From contig NZ_CAKTGT010000003.1 of the NCBI RefSeq assembly GCF_934561735.1, forward strand, positions 186,001 to 250,000: a DNA stretch of 64,000 nt, read 5' to 3'. Under the pieces are notes generated by a model. It saw only the letters and a program-made list of their open reading frames with translations. It did no database searches and was not told the origin of the DNA. Position 1 is the first letter of the stretch. Each line of letters starts with the position of its first letter. Positions 43,227 through 52,558 of the stretch are shown piece by piece. The position numbers were made by a program, and so were the translations under genes. The stretch is from an uncultured Eubacterium sp. Its GTDB lineage: Bacteria > Bacillota > Clostridia > Oscillospirales > Acutalibacteraceae.

Positions 43227-45170
43227 ATGGCAAACAAAGGCAAATTTTACATTACAACAGCCATAGCATACACCTCCCGCAAGCCGCACATCGGCAACAG
43301 CTACGAAATTGTGCTGACCGATGCCATTGCAAGATACAAGCGTTTGCAGGGATACGATGTGTTTATGCTTACAGGCACAGACGAACACGGTCAAAAAATC
43401 GAAGAATACGCAAAAACCGCCGGCATCACACCAAAAGAATATGTTGACAAGGTATCGGGCGAAATTCGCTCTATTTGCGATATTTTGAACACAAGCTATG
43501 ACCGTTTTATCCGCACAACTGACGAACAGCACGAAAAAGTTGTGCAAAAGATTTTTAAAAAATTATACGAGCAGGGCGACATTTACAAGGGTCACTACGA
43601 GGGCATGTACTGCACACCATGCGAAAGCTTTTGGACAGAAAGCCAGCTTGTTGACGGCAAGTGCCCCGATTGCGGCAGAGAAGTAAAGCCGGCTAAAGAA
43701 GAGGCATACTTCCTCAAACTTTCAAAATATCAAAAGCGACTTGAAGAATTCATTGAGCAAAACGAAAACTTCATTTATCCAGAAGCACGAAAAAAAGAAA
43801 TGCTCAACAACTTCATCAAGCCGGGCTTGCAGGACCTTTGCGTTTCAAGAACAAGCTTCAAATGGGGCATCCCTGTTGACTTTGACCCTGACCATGTTGT
43901 TTATGTTTGGATTGACGCACTTTCAAACTATATTACTGCTATCGGCTACGACCCTGACGGTTCATCCGACGAATACAAAAAATACTGGCCTGCCGATGTT
44001 CACATCATAGGCAAGGACATTGTTCGCTTCCACACAATTTACTGGCCTATTATGCTTATGGCTCTCGGCGAACCGCTTCCAAAGCAGGTATTCGGTCATC
44101 CTTGGCTTCTCTTTGGTGAGGACAAAATGAGCAAATCACGAGGCAATGTTATTTACGCAGACGACCTTGTTGAACTTCTCGGAGTAGACGCCGTAAGATA
44201 CTATCTTGTGTCCGAAATGCCTTACGCATCAGACGGTTCCATCACATACGAAACTATCATTGAGCGTTACAATTCCGACCTTGCCAACACCTTTGGCAAC
44301 CTTGTTAACAGAACAATCGCAATGCAAAACAAGTATTTTGACGGCGTTATTCAACCGGGCAATGTTAACGAACCTGTTGACGACGAGCTTAAAAACTTTG
44401 CACTCGACACCGTTAAAAAAGTTGAAAAGTGCTTTGAAACTTACCGTGTTGCGGACGCCGTTGAAGCTGTATTGAACCTTGCAAAGCGTTCTAACAAATA
44501 CATTGACGAAACCACTCCGTGGGCACTTGCAAAGGACGAAGCATCACTTCCTCGCCTCGGCACCGTGCTTTACAATCTTCTTGAAGCTATCAGATACATT
44601 GCTATACTTCTCAGCCCGTTTATGCCTAAAACAAGTGAAAAAATCTTTGCACAGATGAACTGTGACATCAAGGATTACGATTCTCTTGAATCTTTCGGTG
44701 CTCTCAAGGCAGGCGAAAAGGTAGGCAAGGCAGAAGCACTTTTTGCAAGAATTGACGCTGAAAAAATGCTTACCGAAATTGCAGAAAAGCAAGAGGCAGC
44801 AGCCAAAGCGGAAGAAGCCGCAAAGCCGAAAGAAATTGAAGGACTTGCACAAATCGAATTTGATGATTTTGCAAAGGTTGAACTTCGTGTGGCAACCGTT
44901 ACGGAATGTGAGCCGATTAAAAAAGCTAAAAAGCTCCTCAAACTTACCGTAAACGACGGCACGGCAGAACCTCGCCAAATCGTATCCGGCATTTCTCCGT
45001 GGTACAAACCGGAGGACCTCATCGGCAAAAATGTTATCATTGTTGCAAACCTTAAGCCGGCAAAACTCTGCGGCGAAATGAGCAACGGTATGCTCCTTGC
45101 AGGCGATGTAAACGAAAACGATGTAAAAGTTGTTTTTGTTGACCTACCTGCCGGAACACAACTCAGATAA
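43227..45170 (+). CDS. metG: Methionyl-tRNA synthetase
   Basis: A 647-aa class I synthetase. The HIGH box is RKPHIGNSYE and the KMSKS box is GEDKMSKSRGN. A zinc-binding Cys set lies in CTPCESFW and CPDCGRE. The C-terminal ~105 residues are the EMAP/tRNA-binding domain (FDDFAKVELRVATV), fused after an Ala/Lys-rich linker. AGGAG precedes the ATG. No T-box fits into the 14-bp gap upstream, so it is co-transcribed. Confidence 0.98.
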   Translation: MANKGKFYITTAIAYTSRKPHIGNSYEIVLTDAIARYKRLQGYDVFMLTGTDEHGQKIEEYAKTAGITPKEYVDKVSGEIRSICDILNTSYDRFIRTTDEQHEKVVQKIFKKLYEQGDIYKGHYEGMYCTPCESFWTESQLVDGKCPDCGREVKPAKEEAYFLKLSKYQKRLEEFIEQNENFIYPEARKKEMLNNFIKPGLQDLCVSRTSFKWGIPVDFDPDHVVYVWIDALSNYITAIGYDPDGSSDEYKKYWPADVHIIGKDIVRFHTIYWPIMLMALGEPLPKQVFGHPWLLFGEDKMSKSRGNVIYADDLVELLGVDAVRYYLVSEMPYASDGSITYETIIERYNSDLANTFGNLVNRTIAMQNKYFDGVIQPGNVNEPVDDELKNFALDTVKKVEKCFETYRVADAVEAVLNLAKRSNKYIDETTPWALAKDEASLPRLGTVLYNLLEAIRYIAILLSPFMPKTSEKIFAQMNCDIKDYDSLESFGALKAGEKVGKAEALFARIDAEKMLTEIAEKQEAAAKAEEAAKPKEIEGLAQIEFDDFAKVELRVATVTECEPIKKAKKLLKLTVNDGTAEPRQIVSGISPWYKPEDLIGKNVIIVANLKPAKLCGEMSNGMLLAGDVNENDVKVVFVDLPAGTQLR

Positions 45171-45772
45171 TGAACAAAATCGGAATAAAAGCAACGGCAC
45201 TCGGGGCAATATTCAACACGGTATTGTTTTTTGCAAAATTCTATGTCGGAATAAGCACAAACAGTCTGTCGATATACTGCGATGCAATCAACAATCTCGG
45301 TGACACATTTGCCTGCTTAATAGCTGTTTTGGGATTTTTCCTTGCACGAAAAGTGACTGAACTGAAATCTCAAAAAATACAAAGTCTGTGCACATTTGTT
45401 ATCTCATTGATAATAGCCGCAACAGGTGCATACTTTGTATATAACGGCTTGCAAAGGCTGATGTATCCGCTGAGAATTGCATACAGCGAGGAATATGCTT
45501 ACATTATCATTGCAACGGTATTTGCAAAAATACTTATGGGGCTGATGTATATGGCTTTCAACAAAAAAGCCTCCTCCCCTGTTCTCAAAGCAATGATTCT
45601 TGACAGTTTTCTTGACTGTGCGGTGACGATATTTGCACTTATGGGTCTGTTTTTAATCACAAAGGTTAATTTTGCGGCAGACGGAATATTTGCAATTATC
45701 ATAGGCACGGCTGTTACCGTTTCTGCCGTTAAAAACACTATCGAACAAAGCAAATTTTTAATTAATAATTGA
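45170..45772 (+). CDS. Short cation-efflux (CDF-like) membrane protein
   Basis: A 200-aa protein with about six hydrophobic segments resembling only the membrane half of CDF metal exporters. The first metal-site helix motif is recognisable in SLSIYCDAINNLGDTFACL (Asp-x-x-x-x-x-x-Asp type) and a second in ILDSFLDCAVT, where the usual His is replaced by Asp. The cytoplasmic C-terminal domain (~90 aa) is missing. ATG overlaps the metG TAA by one base. Metal specificity unknown; could be a truncated or short variant. Confidence 0.75.
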   Translation: MNKIGIKATALGAIFNTVLFFAKFYVGISTNSLSIYCDAINNLGDTFACLIAVLGFFLARKVTELKSQKIQSLCTFVISLIIAATGAYFVYNGLQRLMYPLRIAYSEEYAYIIIATVFAKILMGLMYMAFNKKASSPVLKAMILDSFLDCAVTIFALMGLFLITKVNFAADGIFAIIIGTAVTVSAVKNTIEQSKFLINN

Positions 45773-45801
45773 TTTAGTCACAAATTAAAGGGGTTTATAT
45801 T

Positions 45802-47088
45802 ATGGCTAAAAGAGAAACGACGAAAACAAAAAAGCCGAAAAAAACGGCTAAACAAAAATGGGCGATATTCGGCAAGGTTATACTCGGAATTTTGATTGTT
45901 ATCGCAATCATTGCCGCTGTTATAGCAACAATGAATATCATCTCGGTTAAATCAATCAACAACTTTATTTCAACCGTTTCGACCGTTGAATACGAAAATC
46001 AGCTGAAGCCGACAACAGATGAAAAAGACGGATATTACACCTTTACAACCGACAATGATTTTAAGGTTGTACAGCTTTCGGATGTGCATATCGGCGCAGG
46101 ATTTTTAAGTTCAAAAAAGGATATGATGGCTGTCAATGCGGTTGAGGCTATGGTTAAGGCAGAAAAGCCCGACCTTGTAGTTGTTACCGGTGACATAGGC
46201 TACCCTGTACCTTATCAATCGGGTACGCTCAACAACAAAAACGCCGCAAAGATTTTTGCAAATCTTATGGAGCAAATGGGCGTTTACTGGTGCCTTACAT
46301 ACGGCAACCATGATACGGAAGCTTACAGCTACTTTGACAGAGCCGATATTTCGGCTGTTTACGGCAACAAGGAAAAATATCCGCACTGCCTGTTCCAATC
46401 CGGTCCGGAAGATGTTGACGGTTACGGCAACTATGCCGTGAAAGTAAAAAACACAGCGGGCAAAATCACACAGGCAATATTTATGATTGACTCACATTCA
46501 TATACCGACGGCGACTATTTCGGTGCGTTGTGGAAATATGACTGCATACACAAGAGCCAGATTGATTGGTACGAAAAAAATGTAAAGGCTTTCACCGAGG
46601 AAAACAACGGCGAAGTGCCAAAATCACTAATGTTCTTCCACATTCCTCTCCAAGAGGTTCAAAAGGCATACTACGAATACCGTGACAACGACTTTAAAGA
46701 CACCGACAGAGTTAAATATATGTACGGTAAAGCCGGCGAAACGGGCAAGGTTGTTTACGCAAGCGACAAAAACGAGGGTATGTTTGACAAAATAAAAGAA
46801 CTCGGCTCAACAAAGGGCGTGTTCTTCGGTCACGACCATACAAACAGCTTTTCGCTTATGTATGACGGCATTCAACTCGGCTACACTTACACCGTTGACT
46901 ACCTTGCATACTTCGGCATTGCTCAGTACGGACTTCAGCGTGGTTGCTCCGTTATGGAAATTCACCCTGACGGAACCTATAACCGCACACTTGAAAACTA
47001 CTACCAAGATAAATACCAATCCATAAATAAAAAAGAAAAGGTTAAAATGGAAGATTACCATTCCGACCTTGTTTCACGAGAAGAATAA
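45802..47088 (+). CDS. Membrane-anchored calcineurin-like metallophosphoesterase
   Basis: A 428-aa protein with a Lys-rich N-terminus, one transmembrane helix (residues about 27-52) and an extracytoplasmic phosphoesterase domain. The dimetal motifs are complete: LSDVHIG, VVTGDIGYP, YGNHDTE, FFHIPL and FFGHDHTNSF. A similar arrangement is seen in secreted nucleotide or phospholipid phosphoesterases, but the substrate is not predictable. AAAGGGG precedes the ATG. The last gene of the plus-strand run, followed by a terminator. Confidence 0.92.
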   Translation: MAKRETTKTKKPKKTAKQKWAIFGKVILGILIVIAIIAAVIATMNIISVKSINNFISTVSTVEYENQLKPTTDEKDGYYTFTTDNDFKVVQLSDVHIGAGFLSSKKDMMAVNAVEAMVKAEKPDLVVVTGDIGYPVPYQSGTLNNKNAAKIFANLMEQMGVYWCLTYGNHDTEAYSYFDRADISAVYGNKEKYPHCLFQSGPEDVDGYGNYAVKVKNTAGKITQAIFMIDSHSYTDGDYFGALWKYDCIHKSQIDWYEKNVKAFTEENNGEVPKSLMFFHIPLQEVQKAYYEYRDNDFKDTDRVKYMYGKAGETGKVVYASDKNEGMFDKIKELGSTKGVFFGHDHTNSFSLMYDGIQLGYTYTVDYLAYFGIAQYGLQRGCSVMEIHPDGTYNRTLENYYQDKYQSINKKEKVKMEDYHSDLVSREE

Positions 47089-47099
47089 ATAATATAGAC

Positions 47100-47134
47100 A
47101 AAAATGCTGTAAGTATCGAACTTACAGCATTTTT
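47100..47134 (+). terminator. Intrinsic terminator after the phosphoesterase
   Basis: AAAATGCTGTAAG (47101-47113) pairs with CTTACAGCATTTT (47121-47133), then T-rich sequence. It also faces the convergent small-peptide gene and may serve both strands. Confidence 0.85.
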
Positions 47135-47156
47135 TATATTCGGTTGATTATATTTA

Positions 47157-47291
47157 TTAAAATTCATCATCTTCCCAGTTGTCGCCACCTGACATACCGT
47201 TGTCATAACCGTCACCGCCACCTGATGTAGTAATGATGTCACTGTTCACAAACCTAATAATTTCAACTTTCGGAGATTCAAACTTTTTCAT
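47157..47291 (-). CDS. 44-aa acidic Gly-rich peptide
   Basis: A very short gene with an ideal AAAGGAGG six bases before its ATG, 12 bases after the stop of the large secreted protein, so clearly meant to be translated. The N-terminal half is MKKFESPKVEIIRF; the middle is DIITTSGGGDG; the end is acidic (NWEDDEF). There is no signal peptide and no Cys, which argues against a bacteriocin with thioether bridges. It resembles the short 'MKKYE-P-x-E' type peptides often left unannotated in gut Firmicutes, but that is from memory and untested. Function unknown. Confidence 0.72.
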   Translation of the reverse strand: MKKFESPKVEIIRFVNSDIITTSGGGDGYDNGMSGGDNWEDDEF

Positions 47292-47303
47292 ATTTAACCT
47301 CCT

Positions 47304-49580
47304 TTAGTTAAATGCCTGAGTGACAGACTGTGAATATATTGTTTTGATATTATTATTGCTGTCTCTATATGTTACATAAGCAACAGCGGTAAATGCCTTT
47401 ACACTTGAAGTCTTTGAAACATTCATATAAATTGAATATTCGTTGTGCTTAGACACTTTTTCGCCCTTAACAGCCCTTGTTTTTCCGTTGGCTGAAATTT
47501 GTGCACCCCACTCTACAAGTTTGCAATCATCAGGAAGATAGAACTTACAGTTGAATACTGCACGGTTTTTGGTGTATTCGGTTTCTGAAGCAATCTCGCC
47601 TGCGTCATTAACCTTTGTAGCATAGCTGCCGGTGATAGCAACCTTTGCAACTCTTGCGTCTTTTTCAACCGGCACAACATAGATTTCTTTTGTTTTAGGT
47701 GCATAAAATTCATTGCGATTAAGATATGTAAGAATACTGTCGCCACCGTTTGCTGTTGTTGCAAGTGCAAAATACTCATCATCCTTTGCACCTACAAGAG
47801 ATACAAGACTATCATAGCTGTATGTCTTTTTACCGTCGGCAAAGCCATCATAATAAACTGTACAGTAATCATTTTCAACTTGCTTTGCGGTATACTTTGC
47901 TTTAACGGCAATTTCCTCGCCGTTACCTGTTACAGAAGCGTTATCCCAAGAATCAAAATTATAGAACGGCACATCAGGTGCTTTTGTATATTTGTCGGAA
48001 GTAAGCGTGTCACCCTTTTTAAGATACTTAACATCAATTACCCTGCCGTTGAAACCGTAGAACACAACTTTTGAATAATCCGCACTGACAACATTATCCT
48101 CAAGCGGAACAACATAAGCGTCAACAATTGCATCCATCGTTACATACAAGGTAAAAATCGAATCAATTGTACCGACTGTTGTATGTGTTTTATTATCATC
48201 TGTATGAATAACCCAGCGCTTGACACATTCTTTTGTTTCATCAATATCGGAATGAATAAAAAATCTTGCTCCGTATTCAGCCTCATAATGTTTTGATGTA
48301 ACCGGTGTTGAGCTGTCATTTTTATAAATATTGACTGTGATTGTAAAATTCTTCTTGCGAAGCATAGTTTGTGCAGTAATAAGCTGTGCGGTCAAATCGT
48401 CAAGTGCTTCTTGGGTTTCAACAGTTTCAGCCTTTGCAATCACATCATTATATATTTTCTCAAATTCCGCATACGAATTACTCTCATATTCGTCATTTTT
48501 ACTCTGATTACTAATGATAGTATCGCATTTTTCTTTTGCCGCATTATAGGCTGTGAAATCAATCTTCGATTTTAATTTGAGATTTTTTGCAGAATTATAA
48601 TTTTCTACAACAGTTTTGACTTTTGTTGCAATATCTGCAATTTCTGTACGAAACAACTTAGAGCTCAAAGTCATGTTAGAAAGCAAAGTTTTAATATCAA
48701 AATCAAGAATATCACGAACAGCCTTGTAGTAATTATTAACCGATTCTTCTGTGTACAAAGATGATTTTCCTTTGATTTCGGTATATTCTTTCTTAAGATT
48801 TTCCAAAATAACTCTATATGGCTTTAAATTCAACACATATGCAGTATGTTCTAAATTTACAGAACCTGTTACTTTAGTAGTTGAATACTGAAATCCGATA
48901 TCCAAGCTTGTTGGTAATGCTTCATAATAGTTTTCTTCGTCACCGCTGCCGGCATACTTTATGTAATTTCGCCAAAACTTATTTTGATTCATAGCAAATG
49001 AATTGTTAGTTAAGTGATCGCCGTCATATTTACTCGAAAAGCATTGAGGGTCTTTATCATAAGTTAAATTTGATATACTTGTGCATCTTTCCCAATCTTT
49101 AACGAATTCAAAATTTTTTACATCTTGCGGTATACTGACATATCTAATATAGCAAGAAGTAGAATCATATTTATTCAAAAAGTATTTAGCAAAAACAACA
49201 GGAAAACGAATATCATCATTTTGACCTGTATAAACTGCAACAGCATATTGCAATTCGCCAGTACCAAATCTTTCATTAGTGCTGTCGTTTAATTTAAGTT
49301 CTGTAAGAACAGGAAATTTGCTAAAACCGGCGGTTGTGTAAATACCACTCATATACTCTTTATCAGCCGTAGCAACAAGTTGCTGTTCAGGAAGAGTTAG
49401 TGACGCAGTATCAATTTTGCTGTCAATATAGCTTTCCAGCTCTTGGTTAGTCATTTCGGCAGTTGTGCCGTCCTCGTTTACAGATGCCGATTGCTCGGCA
49501 AGTGCCATATACGGAAATGAAGAAATCATCATAATTACCGCAATAAAAAAGGCAAGAGTCTTTTTAAATATTTTTGTCAT
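47304..49580 (-). CDS. Large secreted protein with FIVAR-like and beta-rich domains
   Basis: A 758-aa exported protein with a Lys-containing signal peptide (AFFIAVIMMISSFPYMALAEQ). Residues about 60-270 form an unknown alpha/beta region; about 280-420 are helical with FIVAR-like character (FTAYNAAKEKCDTII, TQEALDDLTAQLITAQTML). Then several beta-rich repeats follow, with InlB/Big-like features (ITVNIYKNDSS, YYDGFADGKKTYS). The last ~110 residues resemble the C-terminus of the protease at 842-3502 (pattern EWGAQIS ... AVAYVTY ... YSQSVTQAF). No sorting signal, dockerin or catalytic motif is seen. A surface or secreted role is likely; ligand unknown. Confidence 0.82.
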   Translation of the reverse strand: MTKIFKKTLAFFIAVIMMISSFPYMALAEQSASVNEDGTTAEMTNQELESYIDSKIDTASLTLPEQQLVATADKEYMSGIYTTAGFSKFPVLTELKLNDSTNERFGTGELQYAVAVYTGQNDDIRFPVVFAKYFLNKYDSTSCYIRYVSIPQDVKNFEFVKDWERCTSISNLTYDKDPQCFSSKYDGDHLTNNSFAMNQNKFWRNYIKYAGSGDEENYYEALPTSLDIGFQYSTTKVTGSVNLEHTAYVLNLKPYRVILENLKKEYTEIKGKSSLYTEESVNNYYKAVRDILDFDIKTLLSNMTLSSKLFRTEIADIATKVKTVVENYNSAKNLKLKSKIDFTAYNAAKEKCDTIISNQSKNDEYESNSYAEFEKIYNDVIAKAETVETQEALDDLTAQLITAQTMLRKKNFTITVNIYKNDSSTPVTSKHYEAEYGARFFIHSDIDETKECVKRWVIHTDDNKTHTTVGTIDSIFTLYVTMDAIVDAYVVPLEDNVVSADYSKVVFYGFNGRVIDVKYLKKGDTLTSDKYTKAPDVPFYNFDSWDNASVTGNGEEIAVKAKYTAKQVENDYCTVYYDGFADGKKTYSYDSLVSLVGAKDDEYFALATTANGGDSILTYLNRNEFYAPKTKEIYVVPVEKDARVAKVAITGSYATKVNDAGEIASETEYTKNRAVFNCKFYLPDDCKLVEWGAQISANGKTRAVKGEKVSKHNEYSIYMNVSKTSSVKAFTAVAYVTYRDSNNNIKTIYSQSVTQAFN

Positions 49581-49643
49581 AAATGTGTTCCTCCATAATA
49601 AATATTTACTTTTTTTGACAAAGGTATAAAAAAGCCAAAATTA

Positions 49644-49675
49644 AAAGACGGCTTATTTTATCATAAACCGCCTTT
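49644..49675 (-). terminator. Terminator after the flavodiiron protein region
   Basis: Arms 49644-49656 and 49663-49675 pair over 13 positions on the minus-strand RNA (two G-U wobbles), followed by T-rich sequence. It insulates the secreted-protein gene from the flavodiiron gene. The remaining gap 49676-49816 is AT-rich with nothing else recognised. Confidence 0.65.
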
Positions 49676-49816
49676 AGCTTCAATGAATATTTTATTTTTT
49701 TATTGTAGAATTATGCACTTAATTTGGGAAAATTACTGTTAATTTTGACGATAAAAGACTCATTTGTCAGATTTATCCATACTTTCAGGCATTTTGCACA
49801 ACAGTTTTACTTGCAA

Positions 49817-49973
49817 CAAGGGGAGCCTCCCCTTAAATGTAAGGGGAGGTGGATTTTTGCGTAGCAAAAAGACGGAGGGGTTTTACTTGCTAAATTTAAC
49901 CCATCAATTTCTTTTAACCCTCAGTCGCACATAAAGTGCGACAGCTCCCCTTGATTACATGACAAGGGGAGCC
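49817..49973. repeat. Dispersed palindromic repeat (~157 bp, CTCCCC type)
   Basis: The ends are inverted (CAAGGGGAGCC at left, GACAAGGGGAGCC at right). Internally it packs hairpins: 49818-49834 (AAGGGGAG-c-CTCCCCTT), 49827-49848, 49854-49871 (TTTTTGC-gta-GCAAAAA), 49924-49942 (GTCGCAC-ataaa-GTGCGAC) and 49945-49973. No ORF. This resembles small non-autonomous repeats common between genes of gut Firmicutes; a degraded relative is at 19990-20047. Confidence 0.8.
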
Positions 49974-49991
49974 TGATTCATTAAAAAGCCG

Positions 49992-51152
49992 TTAGAATTT
50001 TTGTATAATTTCGTCTGCAAGTTCTTCGAGTTCAGAAACATACGCATCGGTAAGTCTTGTTTTTATCGTAACCGTTTTGTCAACAAGAGTGATGTTTGCC
50101 ATTTTTTCAAAATGTGCTTTCATCGCCTTAATTGCACTCGGTGCCCACGAAGCGTTTTCAACAAGTGCAACGGTTCTGTTTTGAAAAGCCTTATGTTCAA
50201 GACGATTGAGATAATCCTCCATAGGAGTAAACACGCCTGCGTCATATGACGAAGCCATACAAACAAGCACGCTGTGGCGGAAGCCGTCCTCAACCGCTTC
50301 CGCAAGGTCATCGCGGGTAAGGTCGGCAATTGCAACTCTCGGACAGCCTTTTTCCTCAAGAATTTCTTTAAGCTTTTGAGCCGCAAGCCAAGTATTGCCG
50401 TGGATTGAAGCACAGGCAATGAACACGCCCTCGTTTTCAGGCTCGTAAGCAGACCACTTTTTGTAAAGCTCAATCACTTCGGGAATTGTATCTGTAAGAA
50501 CAGGACCGTGAAGCGGACAAATTGTTGCTATATCAAGCTTTGCTGCTTTGCCGAGAAGAGTTTGAACAGGTTTGCCGTATTTGCCTACAATATTAAAATA
50601 ATATCTTCTTGCTTCGCAATTCCAAGCTTCATCAGCATCAACCGTGCCGAATTTGCCAAACGCATCGGCAGAGAACAAAATCTTTTCACTGCTTTCATAA
50701 GATACCATAACCTCAGGCCAATGAACCATAGGTGCAGTTACAAATGTAAGTGTATGCGAACCGAGTTCAAGAGTGTCACCCTCTTTAACGGCGATAACTC
50801 TCGCCGGGTCAACATCGCAAAACTGCGGCAACATACGAAGTGCCGCCCCGGTCATAACAAGCTGCATATCCGGATATTTATCCGCAATTTCCTGAATACC
50901 GTAGCTATGGTCAGGTTCAAGATGCTGAACAACGAGATAATCGGGCTTTTTATCACCCAAAACATCATTCAAATGAGCTTGCCATCTGTCAACGGCGATT
51001 TTATCAACCGTATCCATAACAGCAATTTTGTCATCAAGAATAACATAGGAATTGTAAGCCATTCCCTTTTCGAGCATATACTGACCTTCAAAAAGGTCAA
51101 TATTATAATCGTTTACACCTATGTATTTTACACTATCACTTATTTTAATCAT
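49992..51152 (-). CDS. Flavodiiron protein (A-type flavoprotein, oxygen/NO reductase)
   Basis: A 386-aa cytosolic enzyme that reduces O2 (or NO) to water using electrons from rubredoxin or ferredoxin, protecting anaerobes. The N-terminal metallo-beta-lactamase-like domain has the diiron ligands HLEPDHSYG (His-x-Glu-x-Asp), APMVHWPEVM, FSADAFGKFG and CPLHGPVL. The C-terminal flavodoxin domain starts near residue 250 (ACASIHGNTW). Start at 51152 follows AAGGA by 7 bases. There is no rubredoxin domain fused. Substrate preference (O2 or NO) is not readable. Confidence 0.96.
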   Translation of the reverse strand: MIKISDSVKYIGVNDYNIDLFEGQYMLEKGMAYNSYVILDDKIAVMDTVDKIAVDRWQAHLNDVLGDKKPDYLVVQHLEPDHSYGIQEIADKYPDMQLVMTGAALRMLPQFCDVDPARVIAVKEGDTLELGSHTLTFVTAPMVHWPEVMVSYESSEKILFSADAFGKFGTVDADEAWNCEARRYYFNIVGKYGKPVQTLLGKAAKLDIATICPLHGPVLTDTIPEVIELYKKWSAYEPENEGVFIACASIHGNTWLAAQKLKEILEEKGCPRVAIADLTRDDLAEAVEDGFRHSVLVCMASSYDAGVFTPMEDYLNRLEHKAFQNRTVALVENASWAPSAIKAMKAHFEKMANITLVDKTVTIKTRLTDAYVSELEELADEIIQKF

Positions 51153-51190
51153 AGTTTTTCCTTTCAAATAAATAATCAATCTGCCGTAGG

Positions 51191-51207
51191 GGCGAACTTT
51201 GTTCGCC
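51191..51207. repeat. Short palindrome between two minus-strand genes
   Basis: GGCGAAC-ttt-GTTCGCC, in the context CCGTAGGGGCGAAC, resembling a dispersed intergenic repeat. No T-tract, so a normal terminator is unlikely. Confidence 0.5.
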
Positions 51208-51210
51208 TAA

Positions 51211-52344
51211 TTAATACTTCAATGCTATATACATATTATATATATCCTCTTCGGTAAGTTCAATAGGATTTCGTTTCATAAGCATTGACATACTCTTTTG
51301 GGTAAGTTCTTTAATCTGCTCATCGGTTGTACATCCGATTTCTTCAAGTGTTGAGCGCATACCCATACGCTTTTTCATAGCGGAAATTTCGTCCGCCATA
51401 GCCTGCGGAGTATCAAAGCCGCAATCCTTTGCAAATGCGGTAATTCTGCCGTCGGAATCGGCATGTTCGGCATTGAACTTCACAAAATAATCAAGTGTGA
51501 ACGCACAAGCCTCGCCGTGAGGCACGCCGTAAATATTGGTGAGCGGAAACGAGCAAGCGTGAGAGCCGGTTGTTCTCGGATGGCTGAACGCAACACCCGC
51601 AACAATAGAAGCCTCCGCCATTTTTTCTCTTGCCTCCAATTCATCAGGATGATTATATGCACGCTCCAAATACTTAAAAACAAGCCTTGCCGCATAAATT
51701 GAACACGCAGAACAAATCGGCTGATTGAGAGTTGCCCAATAGCTTTCGATTGCGTGTGACAGCACATCAAGACCGGTTGAAGCAGTAATCTGCGGCGGCA
51801 CGGTGAGTGTCAACACAGGATCGATAACCGCAATTTTAGGATACATCGCCGGGTCATTCATCGGTTGCTTGAGATTTTGCGTCAAATCCGTAAGAACGGA
51901 AATATTTGTAACCTCGCTTGCAGTTCCCGATGTGGTTGTTACGGCAATCATAGGGATAGCCTCGGCAGAAGTTACAGCCTTGCCTCCGCTGTGATAAGAT
52001 TCGATTTTGTCGTTCCCCTTTACAATGGCACAAGCCGCCTTACAGCAATCCATAGGCGAACCGCCGCCGAGAGCCACGGCAAAATCTGCGTTGACCTCTC
52101 GCATAACCGCAACGCAAGCGTTTACATTGTCGGTTGTAGGGTTTGGTCTTATGTCGGAAAACACAGCTTTGATTCTGCCGTTTGAAAGCGAAACAAATTC
52201 ATCGGCAAGTCCGTTTTTTGCAAACGAATGCGAACATACAAGCACACCGACTTTACCGCCTATTTCATCAATAAATGCAGGAAGTTCTTTGTGCCTGCCG
52301 ACGCCGAAAACCAACTTAACAGGCAAATTAAAATCCCAATTCAC
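51211..52344 (-). CDS. Iron-containing alcohol dehydrogenase (second)
   Basis: A 377-aa oxidoreductase, the second of this family in the window and clearly distinct from that at 15561-16772. GGGSPMDCCKAA is the nucleotide site; metal ligands are in GLDVLSHAIESYW (Asp, His), GSHACSFPLT (His) and GVPHGEA (His). Butanol-dehydrogenase-like features are suspected. The start is a GTG at 52344 with GAGGTG six bases upstream; longer ATG starts would add ~19 residues unlike the family. Substrate unknown. Confidence 0.92.
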   Translation of the reverse strand: MNWDFNLPVKLVFGVGRHKELPAFIDEIGGKVGVLVCSHSFAKNGLADEFVSLSNGRIKAVFSDIRPNPTTDNVNACVAVMREVNADFAVALGGGSPMDCCKAACAIVKGNDKIESYHSGGKAVTSAEAIPMIAVTTTSGTASEVTNISVLTDLTQNLKQPMNDPAMYPKIAVIDPVLTLTVPPQITASTGLDVLSHAIESYWATLNQPICSACSIYAARLVFKYLERAYNHPDELEAREKMAEASIVAGVAFSHPRTTGSHACSFPLTNIYGVPHGEACAFTLDYFVKFNAEHADSDGRITAFAKDCGFDTPQAMADEISAMKKRMGMRSTLEEIGCTTDEQIKELTQKSMSMLMKRNPIELTEEDIYNMYIALKY

Positions 52345-52558
52345 ACTTATCACCTCAAAATTAATTATTTCATCTGTCATTTTACCACAAATCATCCGCA
52401 AATAAAATATTTTTTATAAAAAAAGAAATTTTGTAAAATAATCCTTGACAACGGCATTTTTTTATAGTATACTCTTAAAGCATTAAGTAATTAAGGCGTA
52501 ACACTCCTGCGGGAGTTTTACATATAACAAACAATGAGCAATGCTCATTAACATATTT
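52345..52558. other. Gap upstream of the alcohol dehydrogenase
   Basis: No gene seen. It contains two small hairpins: 52503-52516 (ACTCC-tgcg-GGAGT) and 52533-52549 (AATGAGCA-a-TGCTCATT), the latter 10 bases before the tRNA-half element. Confidence 0.5.
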
